Assembly (NCBI GenBank): GCA_019096065.1
Contig: JAGUCH010000008.1
Coordinates: 1,865,001 to 1,929,000 of the forward strand
Source: Paracyclopina nana
Lineage: Eukaryota > Arthropoda > Copepoda > Cyclopoida > Cyclopettidae
Direction of reading: 5' to 3'
Length of the DNA: 64,000 nt
The notes beneath the pieces were generated by a model. That model saw only the letters and a list, made by a program, of their open reading frames with translations. It was not told the DNA's origin and did no database searches. A program made the position numbers and the translations under genes. The stretch's first letter is position 1. Each line of letters starts with the position of its first letter. Below are positions 1 to 13,041 of this stretch, in pieces.

Positions 1-2129
1 CCAAAATGTGGTCAAACCACAATAAACTAATTAGTCAATAATTGAACTATAACCTGCTTGTCTCGGTTCATTAATCATGAAATTTCTAGGTCAATGCTAT
101 GAAGTATATTTCTTATTTTGAGAAAACTAATGATTAAGCAATGGTTTGTTTTTCAAACTGCTCACATGGCAATGCAATAAATGGGAAAGTAATGGGACTC
201 AGTTGTCATCTTTCAGTTCCATTTAGGTTCTTGTGTATGAAATTAAATTAAAAAAAGTTAGAAGTTTCCTCATATCAAGATTCTCCTTGACTCAGAGTAC
301 AAAAAACCAGGGAAAACTGGCTTGCCTAAAGTTAGTCTCGCCTGATTGGCCTTACTAAAATGTTGCTCACTTATTCACTTTCCACTTTCAGCAGTGTAAA
401 AGGAGATATATTCTTCTTGGTGATTTTTGACCCAATTCAAGTACTGGCAATCAATCAAGCCCTTTTCCTTACAGACCTTGACATGGAAAAGTGAGATCAA
501 TTTTCTTCTTCAGCATGAAATCATCCATATATAATGTAGTGATACCCCCAACAAAGGGTGATTTTGAGCAAAACAAAATTATTAAAATTGTATTGCATTT
601 CTTTCATAGGCAATTGCACAAATAAGTGAAGCATTTTCTTTTTGCTGGGAGATTTTTCCTTTTTTTGCAAAACGGACTGACACACATGTCTTTTGCCATG
701 TCATATTTGCCAAAAAACAATATGCTTATGGCAAGATAACAATTGCTGTAGGCCAATTATTTACTTGAACTTGAAAAGTAAATTGCCTTCTTGTCCCATT
801 TTGCTATATATGGAGCACATTAATTTCAGTTTTCAATCAAATCTTGATATTTTTCCATTATTTTTCCTCATCTGGTTTCTTGGATGAAATTCTGAGCCTT
901 CAGAGCCTTATTTGATTTTGCAGAGCCTTGTTGAGCCTTGCATAAGCTCTATCTTGAATTCAGTTTCAAAATCTTTCTTAAAAGTACTTTTCTAGCTTGT
1001 GTTGATTCAACTTGTCATTGTTTGTTGCTTGAATTGTTTGATGATTTTTATAATCTTGGCAAAACATGCCCTAGCATGCTTTTATCTCGTTTTCCTATGA
1101 TAACTTAGATTCTACTTTTTGTCTGATTTCTCCTTGATTTTGCTCAATTTTCCCCACATCACTCCCATTTTCTTCTCTCTTTTTTATACTAGTGCAGTGC
1201 AACAAAGAGTCGCTTTGTAAATCCAGAGAAAAATATAATAAATTCCTTTGACAGACTCGTCTTTGTGTCCACAAAAAGGGAGAAGCTCAGTAGAATGCTG
1301 TGGAAAAACCACCAGCTCAAATATTGGACTTGTTCAAACATTTGGGCTTGGCAGCATCCAAAAGATCATCATTTTCAAGGGTGTTTTCTTCAAACCCTTC
1401 TTCTAATCAAGAGCCACATTCACGATTTATCTTTTATCCGGCTGCCGCTGAGTGACAAACCTTGAAGGTGACTGGACGAAATTTGCCAGAGAAATGCCAC
1501 ATCTTTCAGATGCACAAATAAAAAGCGAAAAACGTGAGGGCAATTTTTGCAAACCAAGGGGGAAAATTTTGAGCGTTACTTTTTTCATGTGTTTTTACTC
1601 TCAAAAGTTTGTCAATTTTGACTTTCCATGTCGCTACTCTTGCTGCTCATAGAGTATCTACGTAATCTCCAAAAGGTGAAAATTGTGCAGAAAAGCCACG
1701 ATTGAATGGTTTTCTGATGTGACAAGAATCACGCTACCCACACACAAAATTCTAAGGGATTTTGAGGTTCTTGCAGTAGCCAGCTGTAGTAAACAACACC
1801 TGCCTTTTATGGTAATTGTCAAATCATCAGATATGCAAACTGTGTCACAAATTCCTGCCAACCAAGACTGAGAGAGAAACTTGATTGCAAAATAAGATGT
1901 GTGGCCTTAGACATGCAAAATTAATTACTTCTTGCCATACACACAGTGTAATTGAAAATAGTCACGTGATCCTCAAAGCTGCTAAATCTTACATATTATT
2001 CAAAAAAAAAACATTTGCCCAGGTTCAGTAAACTAACCTGAGTACATTGTTATGCAAAAACAATGCTGTCTTTGATTGCTATTTGATTAAATGATTTAAT
2101 TCCTATTATTTTGTCATTTGACTTTTCAG
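1..2129. other. AT-rich non-coding region upstream of the RhoGAP exons
   Basis: No convincing exon or RNA gene is visible. The short open frames here lack family resemblance and paired splice sites. Because the first RhoGAP exon seen opens mid-codon after a good acceptor (ending at 2129), this stretch is probably intron or 5' untranslated sequence of that gene, with earlier exons outside the window. Confidence 0.5.
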
Positions 2130-5100
2130 ACCATGAACCCATTGGCCTGAAGATGTCTTGGTCCAAAAAGAGGCACAGTTTGAAGTCGCAGAGGGAGAGT
2201 TGGGCTGAGGAAGTCATTGCAGCTGCCATGAGAACTGCCAATGAGAAGCTGGACATCTCTGACGACCATTTCCACCACCAAGAAGGCGGTGAAGATGATC
2301 CCAAGACTGATTATGATGATGATGAAGGAATTGTCTCTGATGAGTCTTCTCCACCCTCATCCAGCAATGATGAAATCCTCTTGGAAGAAATCGAAGAAAT
2401 AATGCCTTTTGACGAAACCACAGAAACAAGGTTCACGCCTTTAAAGGACAAGGTACGTCATTATTTGAAACCAGCATTTGAAGTGCGATGTTCATCTATT
2501 CTAAAATGCAAAAATGACTCAAGTCTTTGTGGCAAAGTAGCTTGATCAACTCAAATATATAGCACAACAAGCTATTATACAGTCTGTCCCGTAGATTTCT
2601 GTACACTTTGAAATCAAAAGTTTGTGTTAAAACTTCTGGAAATACTCGACACAATGGATACTGTTGGAAAGCTTGAAACTTAAGCCATCTTTTTTAGTTT
2701 TGAGATTTTTAAAAAGTATTAATTCAAATTTAGATTTAGACCTCAAAATTGATAGTTACTCCAAATTCACGCCCATTTTCACTGATTTTTTTGATGAAAA
2801 GTCACTTTCACAAAAAAATTATTTATTCAATTTCACATAAAATTGGTTAAACATTTGATCTTCATAAACAAAAAATCCCAAAGATGTGATGTTTAAAACA
2901 CTAATTTTGAAACTTTTTTAGTAGGCAGTGGCCTTATTGTCTTTTTTTTACTGAAAAATATCCTTTTGAATCATCCACCTTTCTGATGAGCCAGCACAGG
3001 CTGCAAGATTTTTTTTTGATGAAAAAATGTCAAAAAAATAGCCAGGATTAGCTTAGCTGAAAATTTGGTCAATGATAGCCGATTTTGGCAAATTTGCTTT
3101 TTTGGGAGAAAAATTAAGGGTACTTCAGGAAAATTAAGTTTTCTCATTTTTTTACTTTTAATTTCTTTTATCCATTGAAGCAAAAAAAGATGGCAAAAGA
3201 TTCAAGCTTTCCAATGATATCCATTGTGTCTAATATTTCCCGAATTTGTAACACAAACTTTTGATTTCAAAGTGTACAGAAATCTACGGGACAGACTGTA
3301 TATGCAACTTAAGTATCATTTCCATGCATTGAAACAGAAAAAATAGTGTGTAAATGAAATTATTAACTTTTTTTTCAGTTCCACAAGTCCAAATCTACGA
3401 TGTACTTGCATGAAAAGGGAGGAAAGGGACACCACCAAAGTACAAATAACGGTAATGTGGTGAGGTTTCTTCGCAGCCTCGTTTTGTCCTCTAAGCATGG
3501 AGGCAGGAAGAGTAAGAGTCGCGTCTTTGGCAGAGACTTGAGGCTTCATCTCGGAGAAGTCAGACAGGACAGTAAGTTGTACAGCGCAACAATTTACTTG
3601 GACTCACGCAACCTCTTTGCAGTTCCTCCTATTTTGAGAGTTTGCTCCAAATGCATCGAACACCGTGGAATTGTGGATGGAATTTACAGGCTTTCTGGAA
3701 TCTCCTCCAACATCAGAGCCCTAAAGTAAGCTGTCATACTTGATATATGAATATACAGAATCGGACACCCAAAGCGCGCATTTTGGCAGAATGTAACCTT
3801 TCTAAAGTTGATATGGTTAGACTTGAGAAATGGGACTTTTTTGTGCTCTTACAGAAGTGCTTTCGAGTCCAGTCTGGCGAAAAATCGGTACTACGAGGAC
3901 AAAGACGTGGACGTGGTTGCTTTTCCAATTGAGGTTGAGGATCCGAATGTGCGACAGGATGTGCACAGCGTGTCCTCCCTGCTCAAGTTGTACTTTCGCG
4001 AGCTGCCAGATCCACTGTGCACCTTCAAATTGTACGAACAATTCTTGACCGCAGCCAAATTGCCCGAAGATCTGAGGTTGAGTGCGATGCGAAAAGTGGT
4101 CAAATTCCTGCCAAAAGAACACTTGAGGTATATCGAATGGTTCTTTTTTTATGACATATCTCGAAATCCCCGAGTTTCAGTTTACTAGCTTTTGCATTAA
4201 ATATGTTGCAAAAACTTTTTCGCCACCACTTGTTGGATGGCGCCACCGTACAGGGGGAATGAAATACCAGACGACCGAATTTTAGCTTGAAACCTTGCAT
4301 ACGCAATATCCGCGCAAACGTTTCTCTATCTAGAGAATAAGAGCTGATTTTGAAATTTATCATGCTAGATGGCGCCACTGTAAGGTAGTACAGCTGTTTA
4401 CGCATGACGCTTTGACGGAAAAGTGTGACAAAAATATTTTAAGGTTACGCACTCCAATGCTGCTAAAAGTTGCCAGTATTTTCATAAAACAGCCCAAATC
4501 ACTAATTACGTGATGAAAAAAGTTTTTATCTGGTAGCGCCATAAAAGCCAACATTTTTTAACTCTGCTCTGATTGGTCTAAAAAAAGGCGGAAATTTTCA
4601 AATTACATTGCAATTGAAGAACTTCAGCATTTTCCCGCTATTTTCTGCTGATTGGCCTGATTTTTTTAAACTAAGTAGCATGAAATGTAATAGGGATCAA
4701 ATATTATTTATCGAATTTTTGAGAAATCATATGGGAAGGCCAATTTTTTGGCAAATTTCGAATTGCTATTTAGCTGCCTCTGTAGTGAACATACTACACG
4801 GCTTTTCACGCTAGGGTGCGCTGACTGTACTACGTAACAGACGCCATCGTTCCTTATTATATCAAATCTCTGAGATTGCATAGAGTCCAAGTATGCTTAT
4901 TTTGTTTGCATCCTTTCCAGAACGCTGGAGTACCTAATGAGGCATTTGCACAAAGTTTCCATAAAGGGCCATGAAACGGGGATGACAGCGAAGAACTTGG
5001 CCATTGTTTGGGCGCCCAATTTGCTGCGAAGCAAAGACATCGCCAGCAACAGCACCAGCTCCAATTTGAAAGACATTGCCCTGCAAGCAGTCTGCACTGA

Positions 5101-8100
5101 ATTCCTGATCAAATATTGCGATTTGCTATTTGCTCCCCATCTGCCCACCGTTTCCCTGGAGAAATCATTCGAGCTGGGCATTATGCAGAGTGGAAATGAG
5201 GAAAAAGAAATCGACATTGATCGGGAAATCGTCAAGAGAAGGCCCAAGTCCATGGCATTCGTCGATGGCCAGTTTTCAGCTGTCGATCATCAGCTGACGC
5301 GATGCACCTCCAGCATCTTAACCAGTCCATGCAACTATCTACGCAACCAGGTATCATTCTTTAAAAATGACATTTGGAAATACACTGAAAATCAATGTGC
5401 AGTTTCAACACCTGGTTTAGCTAGCCTGCTCAAAATATGGCACACATATGCATGCGTACCTGCGTGCATGTGAGTGCACGACGAGGTCATCAAGGCACTC
5501 CCTTGATTCTTAGAGTCTTACCTTTGCAGGACTCGTCGCCACAAATTCCTCAGCCGTTCGCCAGCTCAGTGCACGTTTTGGCCAAATCCAGGCCTAATTC
5601 CACCAGCTCATCCTCTCAGGAGCCCTCAGAAACGGATGTGGACGGAGAAGTGGACCATCTTCACTTAAGGTACAGCCATAAATTTGCAATCGAAAAAGGC
5701 TCATAGCTGACTCATGAGTCGTTTTTCAGCCAACTGCCATTTCAATGAACAGGCTTCAAGCAACAAAATGAAGCTTATTTTACTTCATAGGCAAACTTGT
5801 AGGATGACTGATATAAGAGAAATCGGGTTGCTTATAGCTACTGAGAATTGAGCCATTTTTGAGGGTTAGCTCAGCGTACTAACAAAAGTAGCCGCCTAAT
5901 TATCAATTCAAGGCTATGACAGCGTCAAAACTTGAGCGCAGAAGAATAATGAGGATAATTTTTCAGTTTTGAGCAAGAAGAAAATGAAATGAAGATGATG
6001 AGCTGCATTTTTGATGATGAGGATGAGGAATCATCCTTCTCCTCTTCAGCTTCTTCTACAGCTAGTCCCAGTCCCAAGAAAGAAGATTCGAAGCGGGAGA
6101 TACCTGTTAAAAGGATGAATTTCAAGGAAAGATTCATCATGAAAAAGAAGACCAAATCTGAGGAAGAGGGAAGAAGTCAAAGTAAAAAAGTGCAAAGAAG
6201 TGCCTCTGCTCTTTTCAAATCCAGCGTGAGCAAGGTTATCATATTGCCAAAAAAGAAAAAAAATGAGCAGCCACCCATTTCTCCAGTGGAGCCAGAACCA
6301 TGTAAGCAATTCCAATTGGAGAACCATCCGAGTCTAAATGTTTTTTCATAGATAAGAAAGTTGAAGAGGAGAAGGAAGCTGCCATTTTGAACGGAGTCAC
6401 TTTCAGCAATCTAGGTAATTAGACTATATAAGTCAGAATCTAGCTGAGATTGAGGTCATACTGAACTGTGACCAGCTTGGCTCAGCTGTAGCTGCTAAGG
6501 GCAAACAGTATTGAAAGCTATGATTGGGAAATACAATGCTTGGAAAGGCCGTCTCCTTTTGATGGAAAATAAATAATAGTTGCCCAACAAAGAAGCATTC
6601 TTTGTACGTAAATAAAAGGCACCACTATTTTAGTATGCCCACACACTCATCTAGAAGAGTGATTTGGCTTGTGTAAATCAAGGTGGAGCTAAAGCAATTA
6701 CTTCACTCTGGTGGTCATGCTACATTGCTGCAACCTTTTCGTCTTCTCAAAATACATGCTTGCCTTACTTAATAAAAGCGAAGTAAAGTGGGAGAAAAAA
6801 AGGTACGAACTGATTGCTTTCCAGAACGGTCCATTTCCCTGGATACTATGTTGACTTTGAAAGATAAATGTAGGAAATCATGTGAACAAAAAGATCATCT
6901 GGATAATCTGCAAAGTAATCCTCATTTTTAATCAAAATAATTTTGCCAGGAGAAGATATACGAGACTTTTAAGCTGCATAAGCAGAAGGAAGTTGCTGGC
7001 CATAAAAAAGTGGCAACTAAAAGTTTGCGTGACATTTTTAGAAATAAAATGAAATAGTAACTCTTTTTGTAAGTGCATTTTGTTTCAGAATGACGTAGAT
7101 GCCATCCAATGTATAATCACTCAGTGAGACAGATTTTGTAGCACCTTTTCGCTCAAGTTCAGCTTTCCTTGATAATTGAGATTTACAACGCTTTATTGCG
7201 TTGCTGCTTTTGTTTGAAAAATAATTTAAACTTGCGCTTGATATGTGGTCAAGGCAACCAAAGCAAATATGAATCACATTGGCAGGATCTGTCAAACTTA
7301 CACAGAAAGACGATATTCCTACACTTTACACAAGCACAATATACGTTAACAGGGAGTAAATTAAGCTTAGAGTTGGTTCACAGAGACTTTGTTAAAATGC
7401 AAATAAAGCCAGGTTTTTATGTGGGCCCTAAAGTTTTATCTTTAATCTTGTAAATTGGGAAAGGCTGAAAAAGTTTTTTAGGGAGGCTGAGATAAAATAG
7501 ACCCTGCATGCTCCCATATCTCGTATGCCATGCTCATCTGCTGACAATGAAAGAAAATACCGAATGAGCCAATTTTGCCCCTTTAAAAACTCAAAAGGCT
7601 ACTTTTGAAAGCTTCTTCCTCAGCCAAGATTTATGCTTGATTTTATATGTAGATGAGCATAACTCTTGTGTAGAGAGAATGCTTTTCCAAGAATAAAGCT
7701 TATAAATCAGAGCGATGCAATGTGGCATTATGACATACTATCTATGAAAACTGCAGCCAGCAGACTAAATTGCTCTCTTTTTCAGGCCAAACTACCAGTG
7801 GTGGCAAAACCATGGATTCCATACCAGAAGAGCTGCTTGCTGATGCCAGTAATCAGCAGCTAGCTTTTGACAACCAGGCCTACCTGGGCCTAGCTTTTCA
7901 TGCCCAAGATTCAGGCCTGGACTCAGCACCTTCCTCCTTTGATGATGAGGCTCCAGCCTATGAAAATATTGAGAAATATGAAAATATTGATCCCCCATTG
8001 AACTACCAAAACTTGGACTTTTCTCCGCAGCAACTGGCAGAAGAAACTAGTGCAGAAGAGTACGAGAATCTCAAGTTTGAAGAAGAAGAGGAATTGCTAT

Positions 8101-8730
8101 TTCAGTCGACCTATCAAAATGTAGACTTTGCCAATCAACCTTTCAAAGCTACTCCGGTGTATGCCACACTCAAAAAAGCTCCCTTGGGAGCTCCAATTGC
8201 CAAAGCTGAGGGAGAGGATGAAGAAGAGGAAGGCCCTGTGTACGAAAATTACGACTTTCAGGCAAGTAAAATTCTAATTCAAAATGGAACGTGAATAATG
8301 GAACGATTTTTAGGAGGAAGCTATCTACCAAAATGTGGTAGTGAGTCCAAACGGCAAGTTGGTGCCAGCTACCAGCTCAGAAGAGAAAAAATCTAGAAGG
8401 AAATCGTTGCCACCTTCCACAGATGTGTATGCCCAAGTCAAAATGCTTAAATTGTCTGTGCAAGAGGTGAATAATTTGATTTCACCATCGAGTGGGGAGA
8501 AAAAGCAAACACCTCTGGTACCTCTGCAGCCAGTTGAGTCAAAGTTGAGCAAAGAGCAACTGACGTTCAGCAGGAATAACAACACTAACACAAGCGTCAA
8601 GAGGTGCAGCAATTTCAAAAACATTTTGTACAAATTCAATGTAATGAGCCAGCAGCAAAACACTTCTGGCAGCCATGAGAAGCTGAAAGTGGCCAAATCA
8701 ATGTCGAATGTAGCCACGGCAAAATCTTGA
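2130..8730 (+). CDS. Rho GTPase-activating protein, ARHGAP32/33-CdGAP type (5' part probably missing)
   Basis: The gene encodes a GTPase-activating protein for Rho-family GTPases. Exons that join in frame are 2130-2452, 3379-3571, 3623-3725, 3855-4127, 4921-5350, 5530-5669, 5967-6301, 6352-6414, 6825-6869, 7786-8261 and 8314-8730. The RhoGAP domain spans 3.5-5.1 kb. It contains the FGRDL...HL opening, the arginine-finger motif GIYRLSG (Arg codon at 3688), the HSVSSLLKLYFRELPDPL block and the MTAKNLAIVWAPNLLRS helix. The order and wording match CdGAP/ARHGAP31-33 proteins. The N-terminus is acidic (DDD, EEIEEI). The first in-frame Met is at 2153, but the exon opens mid-codon after an acceptor, so upstream exons are likely, and no SH3 or PX domain is seen. 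The tail is low-complexity, then carries a run of YENI/YQNL/YENL/YQNV motifs (7.9-8.4 kb). The 51-bp intron at 3572-3622 is a multiple of three without a stop. The 6870-7785 junction is the least certain. Confidence 0.85.
2580..3298. mobile_element. Tc1/mariner-like non-autonomous element (MITE) in a RhoGAP intron
   Basis: Terminal inverted repeats of roughly 110-120 bp start CAGTCTGTCCCGTAG and are mirrored at the right end. The element is flanked by TA on both sides (2578-2579 and 3299-3300), the target duplication of Tc1/mariner elements. The 719-bp body has no transposase-like frame. It lies inside the intron between 2452 and 3379. Confidence 0.8.
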
Positions 8731-9179
8731 AAAACTCCTCCTCCTTAATGAATTTTCTCAAGACTGTGATATGCAATGATTGTATTTATAGTAAACCTAC
8801 AACTGAAAATGCATTTCCGAGTAGGAAAGTCACCACTCTCTATTAATCAACTTGACATTTCTATTTTACGGTAGATCTTACGCCAAATCCCAGCAGCTTG
8901 AATGTCTATTTCTCTTGTTACCATAATTCCTAATTATAAATGTTGCATGAAAGCCTGGCTGTAACAAGGAGTAAAAAAATGTGCTAGTGCTTTATCTGCA
9001 GCAGCAGCTGTGGCTTTCCCCAGGAGGAATTTTTCCAGCACAAAGTTTCCTCCAGCATTATGCACTGTTACTCAAGATTTTTTCTATATACATGATTGTT
9101 AAAGGCCCCATTTGATTCTATCTTCAGGGCTGTCTACCGTAACCCTCAAGCACCTAACTTAGGTTAAAGTGCCATGGAT
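8731..9179. other. Convergent intergenic region, no gene seen
   Basis: This holds the 3' untranslated regions of the RhoGAP gene (plus) and MRI1 (minus). I see no further exon, RNA or repeat. Confidence 0.5.
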
Positions 9180-11277
9180 TTACTCTGCGGTTATGACATA
9201 AAAAGCTGCATTCCTGCAATCAATTCCTGGAAATGGCAAAAAAGTTCTTCAGGCCATTTTTCATAATGTAGTATAGTATATACCTTTGGAAGCAATCAAG
9301 GCTTTGGCAGAACATTTGCACAAAGTGATTTCTTCCCCTGGTCTATCTTCAATTGGAATGTCTTTGCCCGTCAAAGCGGCAAAATCGATGGTGGCAGTGG
9401 GAGCTGCAATGTAAAAAGGCACATTGTGATGCTTGGCATTAATTGCAATCTGATAGGTGCCAATTTTGTTGGCAGTATCTCCATTACGAGCAATGCGATC
9501 AGCGCCCACTACCACAGCATCAATTTCCTGCGGCGAAAATGGTTCTCAAGTGGCACGGGTTTTTGAGTGGAATTACAAACCTGATTGGCCATTAATGAGG
9601 CCACAGCTGAGTCACAAATCAGTTTGGCAGGAATTTTTTCGTAGACCAGTTCGTAAGCAGTGAGCCTGGAACCTTGGTTGTAGGGCCTGGTCTCAGTGCA
9701 GTACGCCAGTTCCAATCGATTTTGCTCATGTAGTGACCTGATTACACCCAATGCAGTTCCATAGCCTCCGGTGGCCAGGGAACCAGTGTTGCAGTGAGTC
9801 AAAATTCGCACTTTCTTCTTGGCCGAACTCATTCCTCCAACCGCTAGCAAAAAATGGAAGATGTGTCTTCAAACGCTTTTCAAATCATTCAATTTCTTGC
9901 TTGATGTCATGTTTGCCGCCAGATTGTTATGGCGAAATGGACTGTAATCAGGGTTTTGAATCCATAAATGAGCAACAAATTGACTCATTGGAAAGCATTC
10001 TGCACCATCAAAGTTGGCTTGATCGTGATTTGGGATTGGAATGGCAACGCTAATTCTTATATCCCGTTCATGTGCAAAGTTGCTTTTCGGAAAGTAAATA
10101 ATTGTCATAAGGCAACGGAGTTTTACTATCAAACCACTTAACTTCTCAACTAGTTGAACCAGGAATCGAGTTAACAAATTTAGGGCAATATTCCGATAAA
10201 CATTGATTATTTCACCTGTTTCTTACATGTAATAACTCTGCAATTTTTGAGTTGGTTCATGTGAATTTGTGAGAAACATATTGATTCAAAAGTAACCAGT
10301 TTGGCTCTGAAATTGAAACTTTGAGTGTTTACTTTTCAATAGTCTTAAAATTGACCCGTTTTTCATAAGCATTAGCCCGGTTCCAACACGGGATATCAGC
10401 ATAGTGCAGTATGGTAAACCAGTAAAGTCAAGTTGAGCTGAGCGCGCGAGCTAGCTGTAACCTCACTATGCTAAAAAGTCAAGTTACGTCTCTTGACTAT
10501 GCTGATTTTGCTTGTTGGAACCGGGCTATTGGCATCAGCGGAAGTTTACTTTTGCGTTTGTCATAAGACAATTTTTCTCCTTTCCATAAGGCGTTCGACG
10601 TGCATTATCGTAAGGAATTTGGGGGCACATGAACGGGATATTAGCCCTGCTGAAGAATGTCGGTTTTTTCCTCTCACCCGATAGAATCTCATCAGCTCCA
10701 AATTTTGCCATGGTTTTGTTGTCTCTGATGTCTCTCGGCAACAATTGCTCGCATTTTTCCAAAATAGCCTCCTTCAGATCCCTCACATCGTGGAATTGAT
10801 TGATGGATTCATCAATGAAATCTGACATGAAAAACCGCCACTTAAAAGGGACCAAGATCAAAGCTTTTTATCTCTACCTCTGACTGCATCGCATTCAATC
10901 CTTAAATTGACTCCAGTGGGCCTTGAGGTCACTAGATGATCCAGTTTTTGCCTTGACCATTGTTGAAGCTCCTCAAGGCTCCAGCTGGCCACATTTAGCC
11001 CCGATAATTCAACAGCCAGGCTCAATAAGGCAGCAATTCCGATTGCAGGTGCTCCTCGTACCTTCGCATGAGCTTCTTTTCAAATTCCCTTTCAGCTAAA
11101 AAGTTTCTGGCTTCCTCGAGCTATGAGGGCAATATTTACCTGCATTTTATTGATGACTGCCCAGCCATCTTCGACAGTGGAAACACGAACATATTCATGC
11201 TTATGTGGCAACTTGACTTGGTCAAGCACCAGCAAACTTCCTCTTTTGTACTCAAAAGCCTCGAGAGCCATCGTCAT
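9180..11277 (-). CDS. MRI1: Methylthioribose-1-phosphate isomerase
   Basis: This enzyme isomerises 5-methylthioribose 1-phosphate to methylthioribulose 1-phosphate in the cytosolic methionine salvage pathway. Exons on the minus strand are 11277-11140, 11061-10878, 10821-10678, 9843-9581, 9527-9284 and 9226-9180, and all join in frame. The start [15 protein letters not shown] is the usual MRI1 N-terminus. Further family blocks are [38 protein letters not shown] (catalytic Cys), [18 protein letters not shown] and [22 protein letters not shown] (catalytic Asp). The last exon is odd. After LIASKG it encodes only about 15 residues, [15 protein letters not shown], where the family has G-I-x-x-W-N-P-A-F-D-V-T-P and some 20-30 more residues. 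W, P and D are each replaced by one-base changes and the protein stops early. It may be a divergent but working enzyme, a recent pseudogene, or one whose true last exon I missed. Confidence 0.9.
10373..10528. mobile_element. Short inverted-repeat element in an MRI1 intron
   Basis: The ends are perfect inverted copies starting TAGCCCGGTTCCAACA, and similarity continues inward (ATCAGCATAGT). The element is about 156 bp with no coding capacity, which is typical of a MITE. It is nested inside a wider 17-bp inverted repeat (around 10060 and 10627). No clear target duplication is visible. Confidence 0.65.
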
Positions 11278-12955
11278 TTACCAGTATTTTAGAGGAGACG
11301 ACAAGAGCAACACAAAAGAAGCACACAAAACTGAAACAGGATTCTGAGATAAACAGCAACAACACAACAATGAGAAGCTACTTCCAAAACTGATAAAACT
11401 TGCTTTTAGCTGAGTTGGAGCCGCAATAAGCATATACAATATAGTACGAATGAGAAATGTGATGCTGCAATATAAATGGGACGAATATGGATGGCATTTT
11501 GTGGGCTAACACTTAGTTTAGCGGGAAATCAATTGAAGAAAAGCTAGAGGATCGAGGTGTGAGAATGGTGGATTTTTGACCCAATTTTATTGCCAACAAA
11601 GGTCAGCCAGAAAAGGCCAGTCTTGCAAGTAGTTGGACCGTGACTCTTGTGTTGCAACTAGGTATTCTCTTGAAATAAGGAAATTCCTTCCTACACTATC
11701 CCAGTGAAAGCCTTTTCCTGCTTCCATGTTCGAGTAGGGGCCATTCTAGCAAGGCCTTAAAAAACAAAGGCCACAAAGCCCTTAATTTTCAATGCTAGAA
11801 AGCTTCAAAGAACCTTGAGGCATTATGGTGCAAAAGTAATTGTGGTGCCAGATAAGAGATCTGTAGAATGCAGCCATTTTTATGAAATGGCGTCCCATGT
11901 GCTCCTAATGCCTTCAAGGCCAGGATTTATTCTGGACAATTATGCCTTTAAAAGCCACCAGCAAGCAAAGTAAGTTGTTATGAAGAAGTGGGTTTTTTTT
12001 CTTCGCTTTCTTGGTGGTAAGCAAAATCGATACACAAACAGAAGAAAATAAATAGTGCTAGCTAAGGTTCATCCTTCATCAAGTTTGCTCTAACAATTAT
12101 CATGAAGTGGAGAAAGCAGAGCAACATCAAAAATGACAACCATCAAAGGAAGCATTCCGTATGAGTCACTCATAACTTTACACAAAGACAAAGTTCTTAA
12201 AGGCGTGGGTGGCGTGCGTGGGCGGGCCGGTACGGCGAACGCACATGACCTGCCCGCGCCCGGCGCGCGCAAAACTAGCATTAAATATGTGAGAAGAAAA
12301 CTTTGATCAAGAAAAAGGCTTAGTTTCGTGCACTTTTTCCCCGCGATACCAATAATTTTCTGGTTAGTGTTTTTTATATCCAGGCTTTTTGATCAATCGA
12401 TCCCAGTCGGAAAACGTGTTTTCATAAAGAGCCATTACTCTTCTTTTGAATGTTCTTGTTGTAGTGCACAATTACAAAGCAAGGAGGAAGAGTGTATTGC
12501 AGAATGCTAAGTTTGTTATATCGATAAAAGACACTTTCTGACGCTCTTTTGACGCTTGCCAACCAAGTTAACCAACTCTGGCTCTATTTACGGATCCATT
12601 CTTGGCAACTTTGGTCCCATGGGAGCGATTGGCTTTTCAATGTCAAAAAGGTCAAAATTTCACCATCGAAATCAATATTAAATCAGAGATAAATTGGCAC
12701 GCAAGAATTATGATAATAAAGTAGGATAAGCTTTTGCCAAAGAATACGAATGTACAGCGTGTCCCGTCAATTTGCGTGAAATGCGCTAGATGGCGCCTCT
12801 GGTATATTGTCAAATTTGTATTGCATCAATTTTGGATGCACTGCATGATTTAATGGTTTGGCATTTGGCATTGTTAACCAGGAAATCAAGTTCTGAAGTG
12901 TGTCCTTGATGATTTGTGCTTCTTAACACTCCTAAAACTGTTTGTATATATGTAA
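11278..12955. other. Non-coding region between MRI1 and tRNA-Tyr
   Basis: No credible exons. It contains the MRI1 promoter side, a GC-rich patch at 12200-12270 rich in GGGCG and CGCGC, and near 12754 a sequence like a mariner terminal repeat (TACAGCGTGTCCC). Confidence 0.45.
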
Positions 12956-13041
12956 CCTTCGATAGCTCAGTTGGTAGAGCGGAGGACTGTAGCTGGCAAG
13001 CAGATATCCTTAGGTCGCTGGTTCGAATCCGGCTCGAAGGA
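12956..13041 (+). tRNA. tRNA-Tyr (GTA) with intron
   Basis: The acceptor stem CCTTCGA pairs with TCGAAGG followed by discriminator A. The D arm is TAGCTCAGTTGGTAGAGC and the T arm contains GGTTCGAATCC. Anticodon GTA lies in GGACTGTAG, followed directly by a short intron (about 13 nt) at the canonical position after nucleotide 37, then ATCCTTAGG. Four tRNA-Tyr copies with different introns occur in this window. Confidence 0.92.

Noticed and set aside
6950..7055. Extra RhoGAP exon after the acceptor near 6949
   Set aside because: Joining it to the exon ending at 6869 creates an immediate stop, while the exon at 7786 joins in frame.
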